Shown: positions 1 through 8,385 of the stretch, one piece after another | How the letters are laid out: each line of letters starts with the position of its first letter | Position numbering within the stretch: the stretch's first letter is position 1 | Origin: Entoloma clypeatum | Lineage: Eukaryota > Basidiomycota > Agaricomycetes > Agaricales > Entolomataceae | Assembly: GCA_963565915.1 (NCBI GenBank) | Contig: OY751493.1 | Span: forward strand, 3,100,001 to 3,164,000 | Direction: 5' to 3' | DNA length: 64,000 nucleotides | Made by a program: the position numbers and the translations under genes | Notes under the pieces: generated by a model | What the model saw: only the letters and a program-made list of their open reading frames with translations | What the model was told of the DNA's origin: nothing | The model's database searches: none

Positions 1-250
1 CTGTTCTAGGCATCTGTTCGGTATCTGACTGCGCGGAGTCAAAAGTAAATTCGTCAGGGGACTCGTCGGCGGAATCGGTGGCAAAACGTTCGGGGTATTT
101 CCTCTGTAGATCTCTAAGGAATCTCTGTTCCTGCGCGTCTGTTGGTCGCGAGAAGGGGTCAAGTCTCTCGTTTCGTGCCCAACGGTTGTACTCGGTCTGT
201 TGCTCGTCGGTGGTGAAGTGGGCGTAGATCTGCTGCTTCGAGTAAGACGT
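1..250 (-). pseudogene. Gag N-terminus of Gypsy-E, partial
   Basis: The reading frame matches the Gypsy-A gag start codon for codon (SYSKQQIYAHFTT, then EQQTEYNRWARNE) and continues to the window edge without a stop. At the place where Gypsy-A has the ATG (14598) this copy has ACG (plus strand 248-250), so the canonical start is missing. Either initiation happens elsewhere, for example from the conserved leader frame, or the copy is dead. Confidence 0.65.
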
Positions 251-692
251 GGTGATGTGGCTCTGGGACGTCTCGATGTGAGCGTCCTAATCAATCTTCT
301 GATAACGGTTGTCTGGACACCGATAAACTCTCTGATCTCTGTGATCCGACCTGTCTGAGGTCCTTCTTGAACGCGAAAGCTTTCGAGTTCGTTCTGTCGG
401 GCGTTGTAATGCGCGATCTGGTGTTGCCGAGCAAGATGGATGCTCTCTGCTATCTCGCTGTGGGGGCGATGCTCGTCGTTGTCTAGTTCTTCGTCAAGCA
501 CCTGCTGTAGGATGTGACGGATCTCCGATTCAATGTACTGCTGGATGAGTGTAAAATCGATACTGTCTCGAGGACTTAGCTCCTCCTGTCGGGCTTCTGG
601 CGTGCTGAATGGGTTACTGGTGAAGTCTTCAAAGAAGCGCGACGTCTTGACTCGTCTGGTAGTTGCTCTCTTCGCTCTGGGCGAACCTAACG

Positions 693-703
693 AGATTTAG
701 CAA
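693..703 (-). promoter_or_regulatory. Self-complementary primer-binding site of Gypsy-E
   Basis: TTGCTAAATCT lies 2 nt after the LTR on the minus strand and is the exact complement of AGATTTAGCAA inside the LTR (779-789). This arrangement is the hallmark of Tf1/sushi elements, which prime reverse transcription with a fragment of their own mRNA 5' end rather than with a tRNA. Confidence 0.75.
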
Positions 704-705
704 CT

Positions 706-1044
706 TGTTATGCGTAACAAACCGTTCCAAGGTTCGGGCAGAGTATGCAGGAAGATGGAAAGGCGAAGAGCAATGTGATTGCTAAATCTAAGGAATGTAG
801 CTATGGTACATGAGGTTTATATAGTAACTGCGGAAGGCAGTGCGCATGAGTAAGGCGACTGCGGAAGGCTATGCACTAATGAGTAAGCTGACTGCGGAAT
901 GAGTCAGACAGCTGCGGAAAGCGAGTCAGCGCGGGAGCGAAGTATACTAAAGGAAATAAAGTATAATACGATATGTGTAAGCGGGGGCCGATGAGTAAAA
1001 GTGAAAAGGTAAGTGTATACGTCCGTAGTCGTTAGTCCGTAACA
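706..1044 (-). repeat. 5' LTR of Gypsy-E
   Basis: The LTR reads TGTTACGGAC...GCATAACA on the minus strand. It contains a TATATAA box and, about 30 bp downstream, AGATTTAGCAA (plus strand 779-789), the probable 5' end of the transcript. Short direct repeats of the type TTCCGCAGT lie in U3, as in the Gypsy-A LTR. Confidence 0.85.
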
Positions 1045-1503
1045 TTTGCCAAAATATCAACAGTGCGGAGCAACTGGCCATATCACTTGCCAAAAGGAGA
1101 GCGGTTGAAAAGATCAACAATAGCATCTAATATACTTTTCCAGTCTTTCATAGATTGCTTGCTAGAACCATCCAAAGAGGCTGTGATGCCAAGTAAACAG
1201 GTAACCTGTTTTTTTTGTGGTGATGAAGATCCATAGTTCTCTGCTTTGAAATGCATATGACGGGAATTGTAGTTGATATTACGGTGATCTGTGCCATCAG
1301 CACTGAATGTTATGCCTTGAAAATGATTTTAGTTTCATTTATAAAGGAATAGCAATATTATATACCTTCAGCTTCCTGTATCTCATAGCCTAGTTGAATC
1401 TGAGAAGCAATATATCCTTCTACTAGTATTCAAGAAACTGTTCGTCTGCTAACATTGCCATATGTTGTAATTCCAGCTGCTTTCAAGACAGCAGCAATGA
1501 CAT
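1045..1503 (-). pseudogene. Transposase of TIR-X copy 1, middle part
   Basis: This piece continues the transposase gene after the Copia-1 insertion. It includes the same 50-bp intron as copy 2 and the same premature TGA (plus strand TCA at 1083-1085, corresponding to 36391-36393 of copy 2). Sharing of that stop means both copies descend from an already defective master, or that the codon is tolerated. The rest of the gene lies outside the window beyond Gypsy-E. Confidence 0.8.
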
Positions 1504-1813
1504 TTTGAAGGCAGTGGACCGGAAATAGGGAGGACGGGGGTCTATAGGATAAACGAGAGAACCTCAGGACGTGGTGAACATGGACTAAGTATATTGAATG
1601 TACCTATAGGATAAACGAGAGACTAAGGTACATAAGTAAAGGAATGACAGTGGGATAATATATCAGACTTACACCTCAGGACGTGGTGAACACGGACTGA
1701 GGTGTTGGCTACGAAAAAAAAAGGATTGTAGACTATGAAAGATTAGGTAATGTGAGTGATGCGCCACAAATAAGTGAATGTCGGTAGACCTGTGAGTATC
1801 GAAAGTCTTAACA
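1504..1813 (-). repeat. 3' LTR of Copia-1
   Basis: The LTR reads TGTTAAGACT... on the minus strand. It contains an internal direct duplication of a block with CTATAGGATAAACGAGAG and CCTCAGGACGTGGTGAACA. The polypurine tract GAGGGGGAG directly precedes it on the minus strand. Confidence 0.92.
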
Positions 1814-1824
1814 CTCCCCCTCGA
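1814..1824 (-). promoter_or_regulatory. 3' polypurine tract of Copia-1
   Basis: TCGAGGGGGAG on the minus strand abuts the 3' LTR, the normal position of the plus-strand primer. An identical 11-mer lies inside the coding region at 3819-3829. Confidence 0.8.
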
Positions 1825-1835
1825 TCTGAACATGG

Positions 1836-4800
1836 TCAAACAACATTGAGGAGTTCACGGAACAATGTGAACTTAACACGTGCGAGCGACTTGGTGAGAA
1901 TGTCGGCAACCATTTCGTCGGTGGGAACATATTTGACACGAATGTAATCTTGGTCGACAGCCTGGCGAACAAAGTGGAAATGAACGTCAATATGCTTTGT
2001 CCTGGCATGGAAACGGGAGTTCTTGGAAAGTTCAATAGCGCCTTTGTTGTCACAATGAAGAGTGGTAGGAAGGCAATGATTATAAAAGAAGGAAAGTTCG
2101 GTGAGAAGCTTGTGGATCCAGATGATGTCCTTGGTTGCATGTGTGAGGGCCACATACTCTGACTCGGTGCTGGACAGAGTGATGATGGGCTGCTTCTTGG
2201 CACTCCAGGAAACGATGCCAATCCCAACAAAGAATGCAAAGCCCGAGATAGAGTGGCGATGGAGATGAGATGCCCAATCAGCATCCAAAAACCCTAAAAC
2301 ACCAGAGGTATTGCTTCCAGAAGCAAGGCAGAGACCGCCAAGGATGAGGCGGAGATGTTTTGTACCAATGAGGTAGCGAAAGACACGCTTGACGGCCTCG
2401 AGGTGAGTGGTATGGGGTGAGTCAAGGTGCTGAGACAATGTTGAGACAGCATACGTGATGTCTGGGCGTGTCATCGTCGAGAGGTACATAAGAGACCCAA
2501 TCATCTCCCGATAGATAGTCTTTTCAGACAGCGTGAGAAGTGTCGGTGAGACAGCTGGGGAGTCTGGCGTGAAGTCGGCTCCATGTTCCATAGGGGTAGA
2601 CATCGGTTTTGCCTTGTCGAGACCGAAACAGGTGAGGATTTGATCGACATAGGTTTCTTGGCCGAGAGCTATGGTACGGTTCTCAACGTCGCGGGTGACG
2701 TTAACACCAAGGAGCCAGCTGATGGAGCCTAAATCGACAAGTTCGAAAAAGTCGCTCATTTCCCTCTTGATATGTGCGGAAGACTCAGAAGAGTTGGCGA
2801 TGATGGTGAAATCGTCAGTAGCAGCAGCCATAATGATGAAATTGTCGCCCTCAACGCGGTAGAAGGTGGCCTCATCGGCCTGAGAGACGTGGAACCCGAG
2901 GCTCGTGAGGATTCGTTTGAGCTCTTGGTACCAGTGGTGAGCACCTTGTTTTGTTCCATAGAGTGGTTGGCGTAGGCAGAGAACAATGTGTTTGCCAGAT
3001 TTGGCAAGATCATCGGGAATGATACGAAAAAGTTCGTAGTAAGGTGGTAAAGCCAGATAAATGACTTCGTTTTCTTTGAGCAGAGAGTTGAGGTATGCGT
3101 TTTTGACATCGGCTTGCTCAATGACGACGTCGCGGCCTTTAGAAGCAGCTAACGCGAGTAAGATGCGGAGGGTAGCTGGGCGAACGGTGGGCGCGAATGT
3201 TTCGGTGAAGTCTTTGCCGAAAATTTGCACGAATCCTTTTGCGACGACGTGTGCGCGATAACGGACAATATTGCCTTGGGCATTGCGTTTGCGGCGGAGA
3301 ACCCAGCGGGAAGGGACAATGTTGGCGTCTGAAGGTGCTTCAACAACGTTCCAGGTGGCGAGTTTCTCGATCTGAGTGAGTTCTTCCTCCATCCCGGCCT
3401 TCCATTGTTCGGATTCCGTTCCGTTGATTACGTCATCAACATGTGGTTGATCATCCAACACAGCTGCCACGGCTGTGTGCACAGCCTCATGGAACCAGTT
3501 CATTCCGGACTCGTTCGGCTCCCAGTCGACTCCCCCTGGTTCAAGACCTTCGTCCTCAACGATATGGGCGTCTCCAGCAGCGGTTCGACGTTTTCCGTGG
3601 CCGTATCTTTCTTCGTCGTACTGGGGAAGACCAGCTAGCGAATTGCGGCGTGTTTTCGTTGCATGATTGGGATCTGCTGCTGAGGACTTTGAGGAGTCGT
3701 TTGGCGGAGTTGCAGTGCTGGTATCAGGTGCGTTCGGTGTTTCTGGCATTGTGGGTTGTTCTGAAGACTTGCTGGGGGCGACAGGATTCGGAATAATCGG
3801 TTTTTCGACCGATTCCCACTCCCCCTCGAGTTTGACGTCCCCAGGCTCAAGCATTGCCGTTCGGTCGACGTAAATGTTGTGTTCGACTGAGACCTTGTTC
3901 TTCCCTGGCCAGTAGACACAATATCCCTTGGATTCGTCATCATATCCAACAAAACGGCCCTCTTTCACTCGTGGATCCAGCTTACCAGCATGCAGGTCCT
4001 TGACCCATACAGGTACTCCCCACTCCAGCAATCCCCTGAGGTCGGGTTTGCGCCCTGTCGCTTTTTTGATAGGCGCGACGAGTTCAGGCGTTGCACGGGA
4101 GGGGACCCTGGCACCGATCCAAACACTGTGGCGGACGGCTTCGCCCCATAGGTTTCGAGTTAGACCTGCGCCGATTATCATAGAGCATGCTCGCTCGATG
4201 TGCGTTCGGTGGCTGCGTTCAGCGGCTCCGTTCGACTGAGGAGAGTCGTGGACAGTCAGATGTCGAACTGTCCCAGCGTTTTTGAGGAGTTTCGTGAATT
4301 CAGTGCTGAGATATTCGCCCCCGCGATCGCTACTGAGACACTTGATATCAGCGTTTCGCTGCATCTTCGCCCATTTCTCATACTGCTGGTACTTCTCCAT
4401 GGCTTCTCCTTTCATCTTTAGGAAATCCGCTCGATCTTCGCCCGTCACCATGTCGTGATAAAACTGGCAGTAGTTGTGTCCGCCGAGGGATGTGACCTGG
4501 GCTGGACCCCATAGATCAGTGACGATCTTTTCCCCATACTTCGTGTACTTCGTTGTACTCTCCTTTGGAAAAGCTTGCTGGTGGGCCTTTCCTTGGACGC
4601 AAGAGCTACAGAACTCGGGTTTCATTTTTGGATCAATAATGATACCGGAAACGGCACCTTTCGACACCATCTCGCGAAGGGTTCGGAAGTTGAGGTGTCC
4701 GAGTTTACGATGGAGTTCGTTGATGTCCATAGGGGCAGCTGCGACATTTGCATGGAGACCGGGGGTGGGATTTACAAGGGCCAAGGGATCAATACGGTAT

Positions 4801-6245
4801 AGACCACGGATACGAGGGACTGAGCCAAGGATTTTTTGCTCGGGACGTGCGCCATGAATGACGCATGCACCGTCTTCAATTAAAACGGAGCATCCAGCGC
4901 GATCGATACAGGAGACGGAAATGAGTGTGAACGCCATGCTAGGTGCGTAGTAGACGCTTTGGAGCGTAACGGTCATGGCTTTGTGCCCAGTACAGGCAGG
5001 TAGTTTCACCTTGAGATTCCCTCTACCGATGGCACTAAAAGTGCGACCATCAGCAGCTTTGATGGGTTCGGGAGTGATTTCTCGATAATTTAGGAATTTG
5101 TCCTTGTCGGGGGAGAAATGGCTACTCGCGCCACAGTCGATGATGACGCCAGCAGATGGAGCTGCGGCATGGGCAGCGTGATCGTGCCCAGATGTAATGA
5201 CGAGTGCGACATTAGGGGTGTCGTCGTCAGTCTCCTCTTCAGTGGCAATGGCTATGATGGCATAATTGTCGTCGTTGTCCAAGTCGTTGTCGGCAGCGTT
5301 CGCAGACTTGTTGGCCTTCTCCTTGGCCTTCGCCAGCTTTTTCTTCCACCATTCTGGTGGGTTATCAGCTCTGACTCCCCCTTTTTCGAAGCATCCTTCC
5401 TTTAAATGACCATCCTTTCCACAATTCGTACATTTCTTTGAACTTTCCCCACTGTTATCGCCTCTTCCTTTTCCCCTCGATTTTTGGCCACGAGAACTAC
5501 CGGCAAATTTGGCATGTGCGGCAGCCATGGCAGCATTTGATTGGTTAATGCTGTCTTCCATCGTCGCATTGTTGGCCTCTTCGGTGATGTGCCAGATGAG
5601 ATCAGAACTTGAGATCTTTGTCTTCATTTGACGAGTGGTGGTATCGAGGGTTGTAAAAAGGGGTCGAAAACGGGTGGTAAGGGAGAGAGAGGTGCGGATG
5701 TGGGTGTTAAAGCTGTCATCGGTGATCTGGGAACCAGTTTCGGCGAGGCGTTCACGAATGGCCTTCATAGTGCCAAGATGGGTTCGCATGTCTTCACCCT
5801 CGGTATAACAGATTGTCTGGAGCTTGTTGAGGAGGTCTGTCTGAAACATGTCCCCTTTTGTGGCATGGATCGCGACCAGCTTCTTCCAAACTTCGGCGGC
5901 ACTGCTGTCTTTGATTTGGATGAACGTGGACGCGTCGACCGTGCCATAAATAAATTCGCGGACTTGGGCCTCTCGTTGTTCGTAGAGGTCGACAGCTTCC
6001 TCGTGCTTGTCAAGTTCATCATCTGTCATTGCGGTGGTTGATTTCGGTTTGAACCACTTGCCATTCTGCTCCGTAATGGTATCCAGTTTGCGCGCAGTTC
6101 CGCGAAGGTGTCTCCATAGTCCTTTCGTTGCTATTATAGCATTCTCAACATGCTCTTGGTACATGATCCAATTTGAGCCATCCTCCGCGAGCTTTGGGAG
6201 ATTAACGACCTTAATGGTGGACGTGGAGCTTTCTTCGTTCGCCAT
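1836..6245 (-). CDS. Copia-1 Gag-Pol polyprotein
   Basis: One open frame of about 1470 codons. Order of domains: Gag (UBN2-like) in the first ~250 residues, a CCHC knuckle CTNCGKDGHLKEGC, the aspartic protease site DCGASSH, the integrase zinc region HRKLGH...CSSCVQGKAH, the integrase core with DLWGP, SDRGGEY and a downstream E in NGAAERSHR, the reverse transcriptase with QADVKNAYLN and QPLYGTKQ, and RNase H with ADWASH and STESEYVAL. The RT catalytic box reads ATDD where YVDD is usual; both aspartates are kept. The frame opens at 6257, but that ATG lies in the primer-binding site; MANEE at 6245 is the more natural start. No stop or frameshift interrupts it, so it is probably functional. Gag and Pol are in one frame, as in Drosophila copia, so no recoding is needed. 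Confidence 0.93.
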   Translation of the reverse strand: MANEESSTSTIKVVNLPKLAEDGSNWIMYQEHVENAIIATKGLWRHLRGTARKLDTITEQNGKWFKPKSTTAMTDDELDKHEEAVDLYEQREAQVREFIYGTVDASTFIQIKDSSAAEVWKKLVAIHATKGDMFQTDLLNKLQTICYTEGEDMRTHLGTMKAIRERLAETGSQITDDSFNTHIRTSLSLTTRFRPLFTTLDTTTRQMKTKISSSDLIWHITEEANNATMEDSINQSNAAMAAAHAKFAGSSRGQKSRGKGRGDNSGESSKKCTNCGKDGHLKEGCFEKGGVRADNPPEWWKKKLAKAKEKANKSANAADNDLDNDDNYAIIAIATEEETDDDTPNVALVITSGHDHAAHAAAPSAGVIIDCGASSHFSPDKDKFLNYREITPEPIKAADGRTFSAIGRGNLKVKLPACTGHKAMTVTLQSVYYAPSMAFTLISVSCIDRAGCSVLIEDGACVIHGARPEQKILGSVPRIRGLYRIDPLALVNPTPGLHANVAAAPMDINELHRKLGHLNFRTLREMVSKGAVSGIIIDPKMKPEFCSSCVQGKAHQQAFPKESTTKYTKYGEKIVTDLWGPAQVTSLGGHNYCQFYHDMVTGEDRADFLKMKGEAMEKYQQYEKWAKMQRNADIKCLSSDRGGEYLSTEFTKLLKNAGTVRHLTVHDSPQSNGAAERSHRTHIERACSMIIGAGLTRNLWGEAVRHSVWIGARVPSRATPELVAPIKKATGRKPDLRGLLEWGVPVWVKDLHAGKLDPRVKEGRFVGYDDESKGYCVYWPGKNKVSVEHNIYVDRTAMLEPGDVKLEGEWESVEKPIIPNPVAPSKSSEQPTMPETPNAPDTSTATPPNDSSKSSAADPNHATKTRRNSLAGLPQYDEERYGHGKRRTAAGDAHIVEDEGLEPGGVDWEPNESGMNWFHEAVHTAVAAVLDDQPHVDDVINGTESEQWKAGMEEELTQIEKLATWNVVEAPSDANIVPSRWVLRRKRNAQGNIVRYRAHVVAKGFVQIFGKDFTETFAPTVRPATLRILLALAASKGRDVVIEQADVKNAYLNSLLKENEVIYLALPPYYELFRIIPDDLAKSGKHIVLCLRQPLYGTKQGAHHWYQELKRILTSLGFHVSQADEATFYRVEGDNFIIMAAATDDFTIIANSSESSAHIKREMSDFFELVDLGSISWLLGVNVTRDVENRTIALGQETYVDQILTCFGLDKAKPMSTPMEHGADFTPDSPAVSPTLLTLSEKTIYREMIGSLMYLSTMTRPDITYAVSTLSQHLDSPHTTHLEAVKRVFRYLIGTKHLRLILGGLCLASGSNTSGVLGFLDADWASHLHRHSISGFAFFVGIGIVSWSAKKQPIITLSSTESEYVALTHATKDIIWIHKLLTELSFFYNHCLPTTLHCDNKGAIELSKNSRFHARTKHIDVHFHFVRQAVDQDYIRVKYVPTDEMVADILTKSLARVKFTLFRELLNVV
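3819..3829 (-). promoter_or_regulatory. Candidate central polypurine tract of Copia-1
   Basis: TCGAGGGGGAG is an exact internal copy of the 3' polypurine tract, and the next two bases (TG) also match. It lies between the integrase and RT coding regions and encodes part of LEGEWES. A second plus-strand primer inside integrase/RT is known from Ty1 and lentiviruses. Confidence 0.45.
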
Positions 6246-6248
6246 CGC

Positions 6249-6261
6249 GGGGCCCATAACC
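6249..6261 (-). promoter_or_regulatory. Primer-binding site of Copia-1 (half-tRNA initiator Met)
   Basis: GGGGCCCATAACC on the plus strand abuts the 5' LTR. It resembles the anticodon stem-loop of initiator tRNA-Met (GGGCUCAUAACCC, anticodon CAU). Its complement in the element RNA would bind a tRNA cleaved in the anticodon region, as described for Drosophila copia and yeast Ty5. Confidence 0.75.
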
Positions 6262-6571
6262 TTTGAAGGCAGTGGACCGGAAATAGGGAGGACGGGGGTC
6301 TATAGGATAAACGAGAGAACCTCAGGACGTGGTGAACACGGACTAAGTATATTGAATGTACCTATAGGATAAACGAGAGACTAAGGTACATAAGTAAAGG
6401 AATGACAGTGGGATAATATATCAGACTTACACCTCAGGACGTGGTGAACACGGACTGAGGTGTTGGCTACGAAAAAAAAAGGATTGTAGACTATGAAAGA
6501 TTAGGTAATGTGAGTGATGCGCCACAAATAAGTGAATGTCGGTAGACCTGTGAGTATCGAAAGTCTTAACA
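6262..6571 (-). repeat. 5' LTR of Copia-1
   Basis: Identical to the 3' LTR (1504-1813) except for one base. Transcription should start here and run leftwards. Confidence 0.92.
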
Positions 6572-7344
6572 ATGACATTTCCAATATATGCTTTGGAACA
6601 GCCAGCTCGAACAAGAAGGCGAATGAGATTTCGAGTTTCCTCAGTATAGATCCCCTTTTCCTTGAGAGAATGCACAGATCGCTCCTTTAATGCTGCTTCA
6701 TGTGCTTTTGCAACAGTCTGTTGCCGATGAACTGTAGCTAGATCATGAGACTTTTGGAGACGGCGTGATTGAGAGCATTCTTTTTGAAGCTCTTTCTGAA
6801 TAATGAGAACATGCTGATGTGAAGAATATAACTCTGCCTGAGAGCGCTCAAGACAGTGAGATAATTCACTACGCAGATTTTCATTCTCTTTTTCAAGCTT
6901 GAAAAGAGACTCAACAGCACGGCCAGCATTAGAAACAATTGTCTTCTCTTGTCGAGAGTGATCCCTATCAGCGCACTGCAAAAGATCCATCTGTTCCTTT
7001 AGTATGTCCTTGCGTGCAAGTGCACGCTGTCGTCCACGCTGCTCAACACGGTACTTCTTGTATAACTCTGCAGATCGAGACTTTTCCTGAGCCAGAGTAG
7101 CTGAAATTCGGCTCAATTTTGTCTCAGATCTCTCAAGTGCCCCAGAAAGATACAAAACAGAAGCCTTTTCCAGTCCAAGTGCAGTTTCAAGCTCCTCAAG
7201 CCTAGCATGCGCAGCAGAAAGCTCCTGTCTAGTACTGTCCAGCTCTCGTTGTGTAGATGTCATAGTTGCCTTTACAGAACTCTGAATGCTGGCCTTTGCA
7301 GCACACTCTTGCTGTGCTAGTTGTGTAGCCTTTCTTCTTCCCAT
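6572..7344 (-). pseudogene. Transposase of TIR-X copy 1, N-terminal part
   Basis: The frame starts with MGRRKATQLAQQE and is a long Lys/Glu/Arg/Gln-rich coiled coil, as in copy 2 (35207). It differs from copy 2 by few residues (for example DLATVH against DLAAVH). At 6572 the frame runs into the Copia-1 LTR, which adds about 50 unrelated residues before a stop at 6427; those are not part of the family. The remainder of the gene resumes at 1503. Confidence 0.85.
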
Positions 7345-8125
7345 GATGCTTGGATAGATAAGGATCAGATAAGAATCTGTGAGGTTTGCCTACAAAAACA
7401 TGATTCAGAGCAGAAAAATATCAGATTGACCTACAATATGTCTTCAGATGTATTTATTGTTGCTTGAGACAATGTAGGAGGCCCTCAGAGCAAGTGTGGA
7501 GAAAAAGAGGCCTGTGAGAGTCATGTTTTCCGTGCAGCACCAATGTCTCGCGGCAAGTTCCCACGGCCTGCCACCCATATGATGGAGCAAAATCTCGCGA
7601 GCTGAATATCTTTTCACATGCTCAACGGATTGACAAGGTGTTGGTGGCGAAAATGCACCATTTTGTAGGCCCGTTCGATTGGTTGGACCCGATTTTTTAT
7701 TTTCTGAAGCTATCATGGTGAAATATACAATTTTATGAGTAAAAATGCGCCATTAGCAGTGTTCCTTCCACTGAAATAAAAAATGCGTCCAATCAGTTGA
7801 AAGAGCTCAGGAAATAGTACAATTTCCTCCTTTACACCTTGTCAATTCATTGAGTCTGTGTAAAGTTATTCACCAGCCAAGTTTCCCTCTTATTTTTGGG
7901 CTATTTTGGCTGAGGGTTTCCCAGTTTGACTACTTCCAGGGTATGTATTGATTAACTGGTAGTACTAGCATACAGATAAACTATTTCTATCACTATTCCA
8001 AGCATTACATCCAGCGAGATCTCGCTTTGTGGAACCCAAAACGGCTGGGTCAGTCAGTGTGATGGCTGTGTCGCGTGTGACAGCTTGTGACTGGGGTTAC
8101 CCATACCGGCAGTTGCCCACCCCCA
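7345..8125 (-). other. 5' non-coding leader of TIR-X copy 1
   Basis: Between terminus and transposase start lies about 780 bp matching 34426-35206. It holds a pair of diverged inverted arms around 7620-7855 that share ATTGACAAGGTGT near their outer ends. A 90-codon open frame on the minus strand (7444-7716) is conserved only because the copies are near-identical; it resembles no protein I know and overlaps an inverted-repeat arm. Confidence 0.6.
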
Positions 8126-8385
8126 CTAAGGATCAAGGGCATTTCGGGGGGTTCGACTCTGACAGTGATGTATACTGTATGTACAGCCGACAGCTCCCAG
8201 TGATATTAAATTCTTTTCTTGTTTTCAAAGAATCCGGACGCATTGACTCGAATCTATGAAAGGAGATACCCATACCCAAGGAAGCTTCAACCTTCAGCGC
8301 TTCAGCTTCAACGTTGATCTGACTCGATCATTGTTTAGGGGTTCGTTTCAACCTATGCACTGATATCCTAATAGGTCCCAAGAAA

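Larger units (their letters stand above)
1..1044 (-). mobile_element. Gypsy-E: Tf1/sushi-type LTR retrotransposon, 5' end only
   Basis: The stretch is the reverse complement of the Gypsy-A 5' end (13740-14850), at high but not complete identity in the leader and gag. It starts with an LTR at 706-1044, followed towards the left edge by the leader and the start of gag, and runs out of the window. The right end TAACA abuts TTTGC of TIR-X copy 1, so this element was inserted into that transposon; the other flank is outside the window. Its LTR is shorter than that of Gypsy-A (339 against 402 bp) and differs strongly in the U3 half, so it is a separate subfamily. Confidence 0.85.
1504..6571 (-). 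mobile_element. Copia-1: complete, young Ty1/copia retrotransposon
   Basis: Two 310-bp LTRs flank a single uninterrupted gag-pol frame, with a primer site next to the right (5') LTR and a polypurine tract next to the left (3') LTR. The LTRs differ at one position (T at 1581, C at 6339). The flanks repeat ATGACATTT (1497-1505 and 6572-6580); part of this is the TSD, but its exact length is ambiguous because the LTR end starts with TTT. The target is the coding region of TIR-X copy 1. Intact coding plus near-identical LTRs suggest recent, possibly continuing, activity. Confidence 0.93.
1045..8125 (-). mobile_element. TIR-X copy 1: DNA transposon, interrupted by Copia-1 and cut by Gypsy-E
   Basis: The minus strand of 8125-6572 and 1503-1045 is nearly identical to the plus strand of TIR-X copy 2 (34426 to about 36435). 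The 5' terminus TGGGGGTGGGCAACT begins at 8125 and is followed by CTAAGGATC, unrelated to the flank of copy 2, so the end is well defined. It lies 260 bp beyond the SEC3 stop codon. Copia-1 sits in the transposase gene between 1504 and 6571, and Gypsy-E replaces everything to the left of 1045. Confidence 0.85.

Noticed and set aside
1950..6041. Many plus-strand frames opposite Copia-1 pol
   Set aside because: Shadows of the minus-strand polyprotein; no domain features.
6427..6571. C-terminal 50 residues of the 305-residue frame at 6427-7344
   Set aside because: They are read from the Copia-1 LTR, not from the transposase.
1497..6580. 9-bp TSD for Copia-1
   Set aside because: ATGACATTT is repeated at both flanks, but the LTR end itself begins with TTT and copia TSDs are normally 5 bp, so part of the match is probably coincidental.
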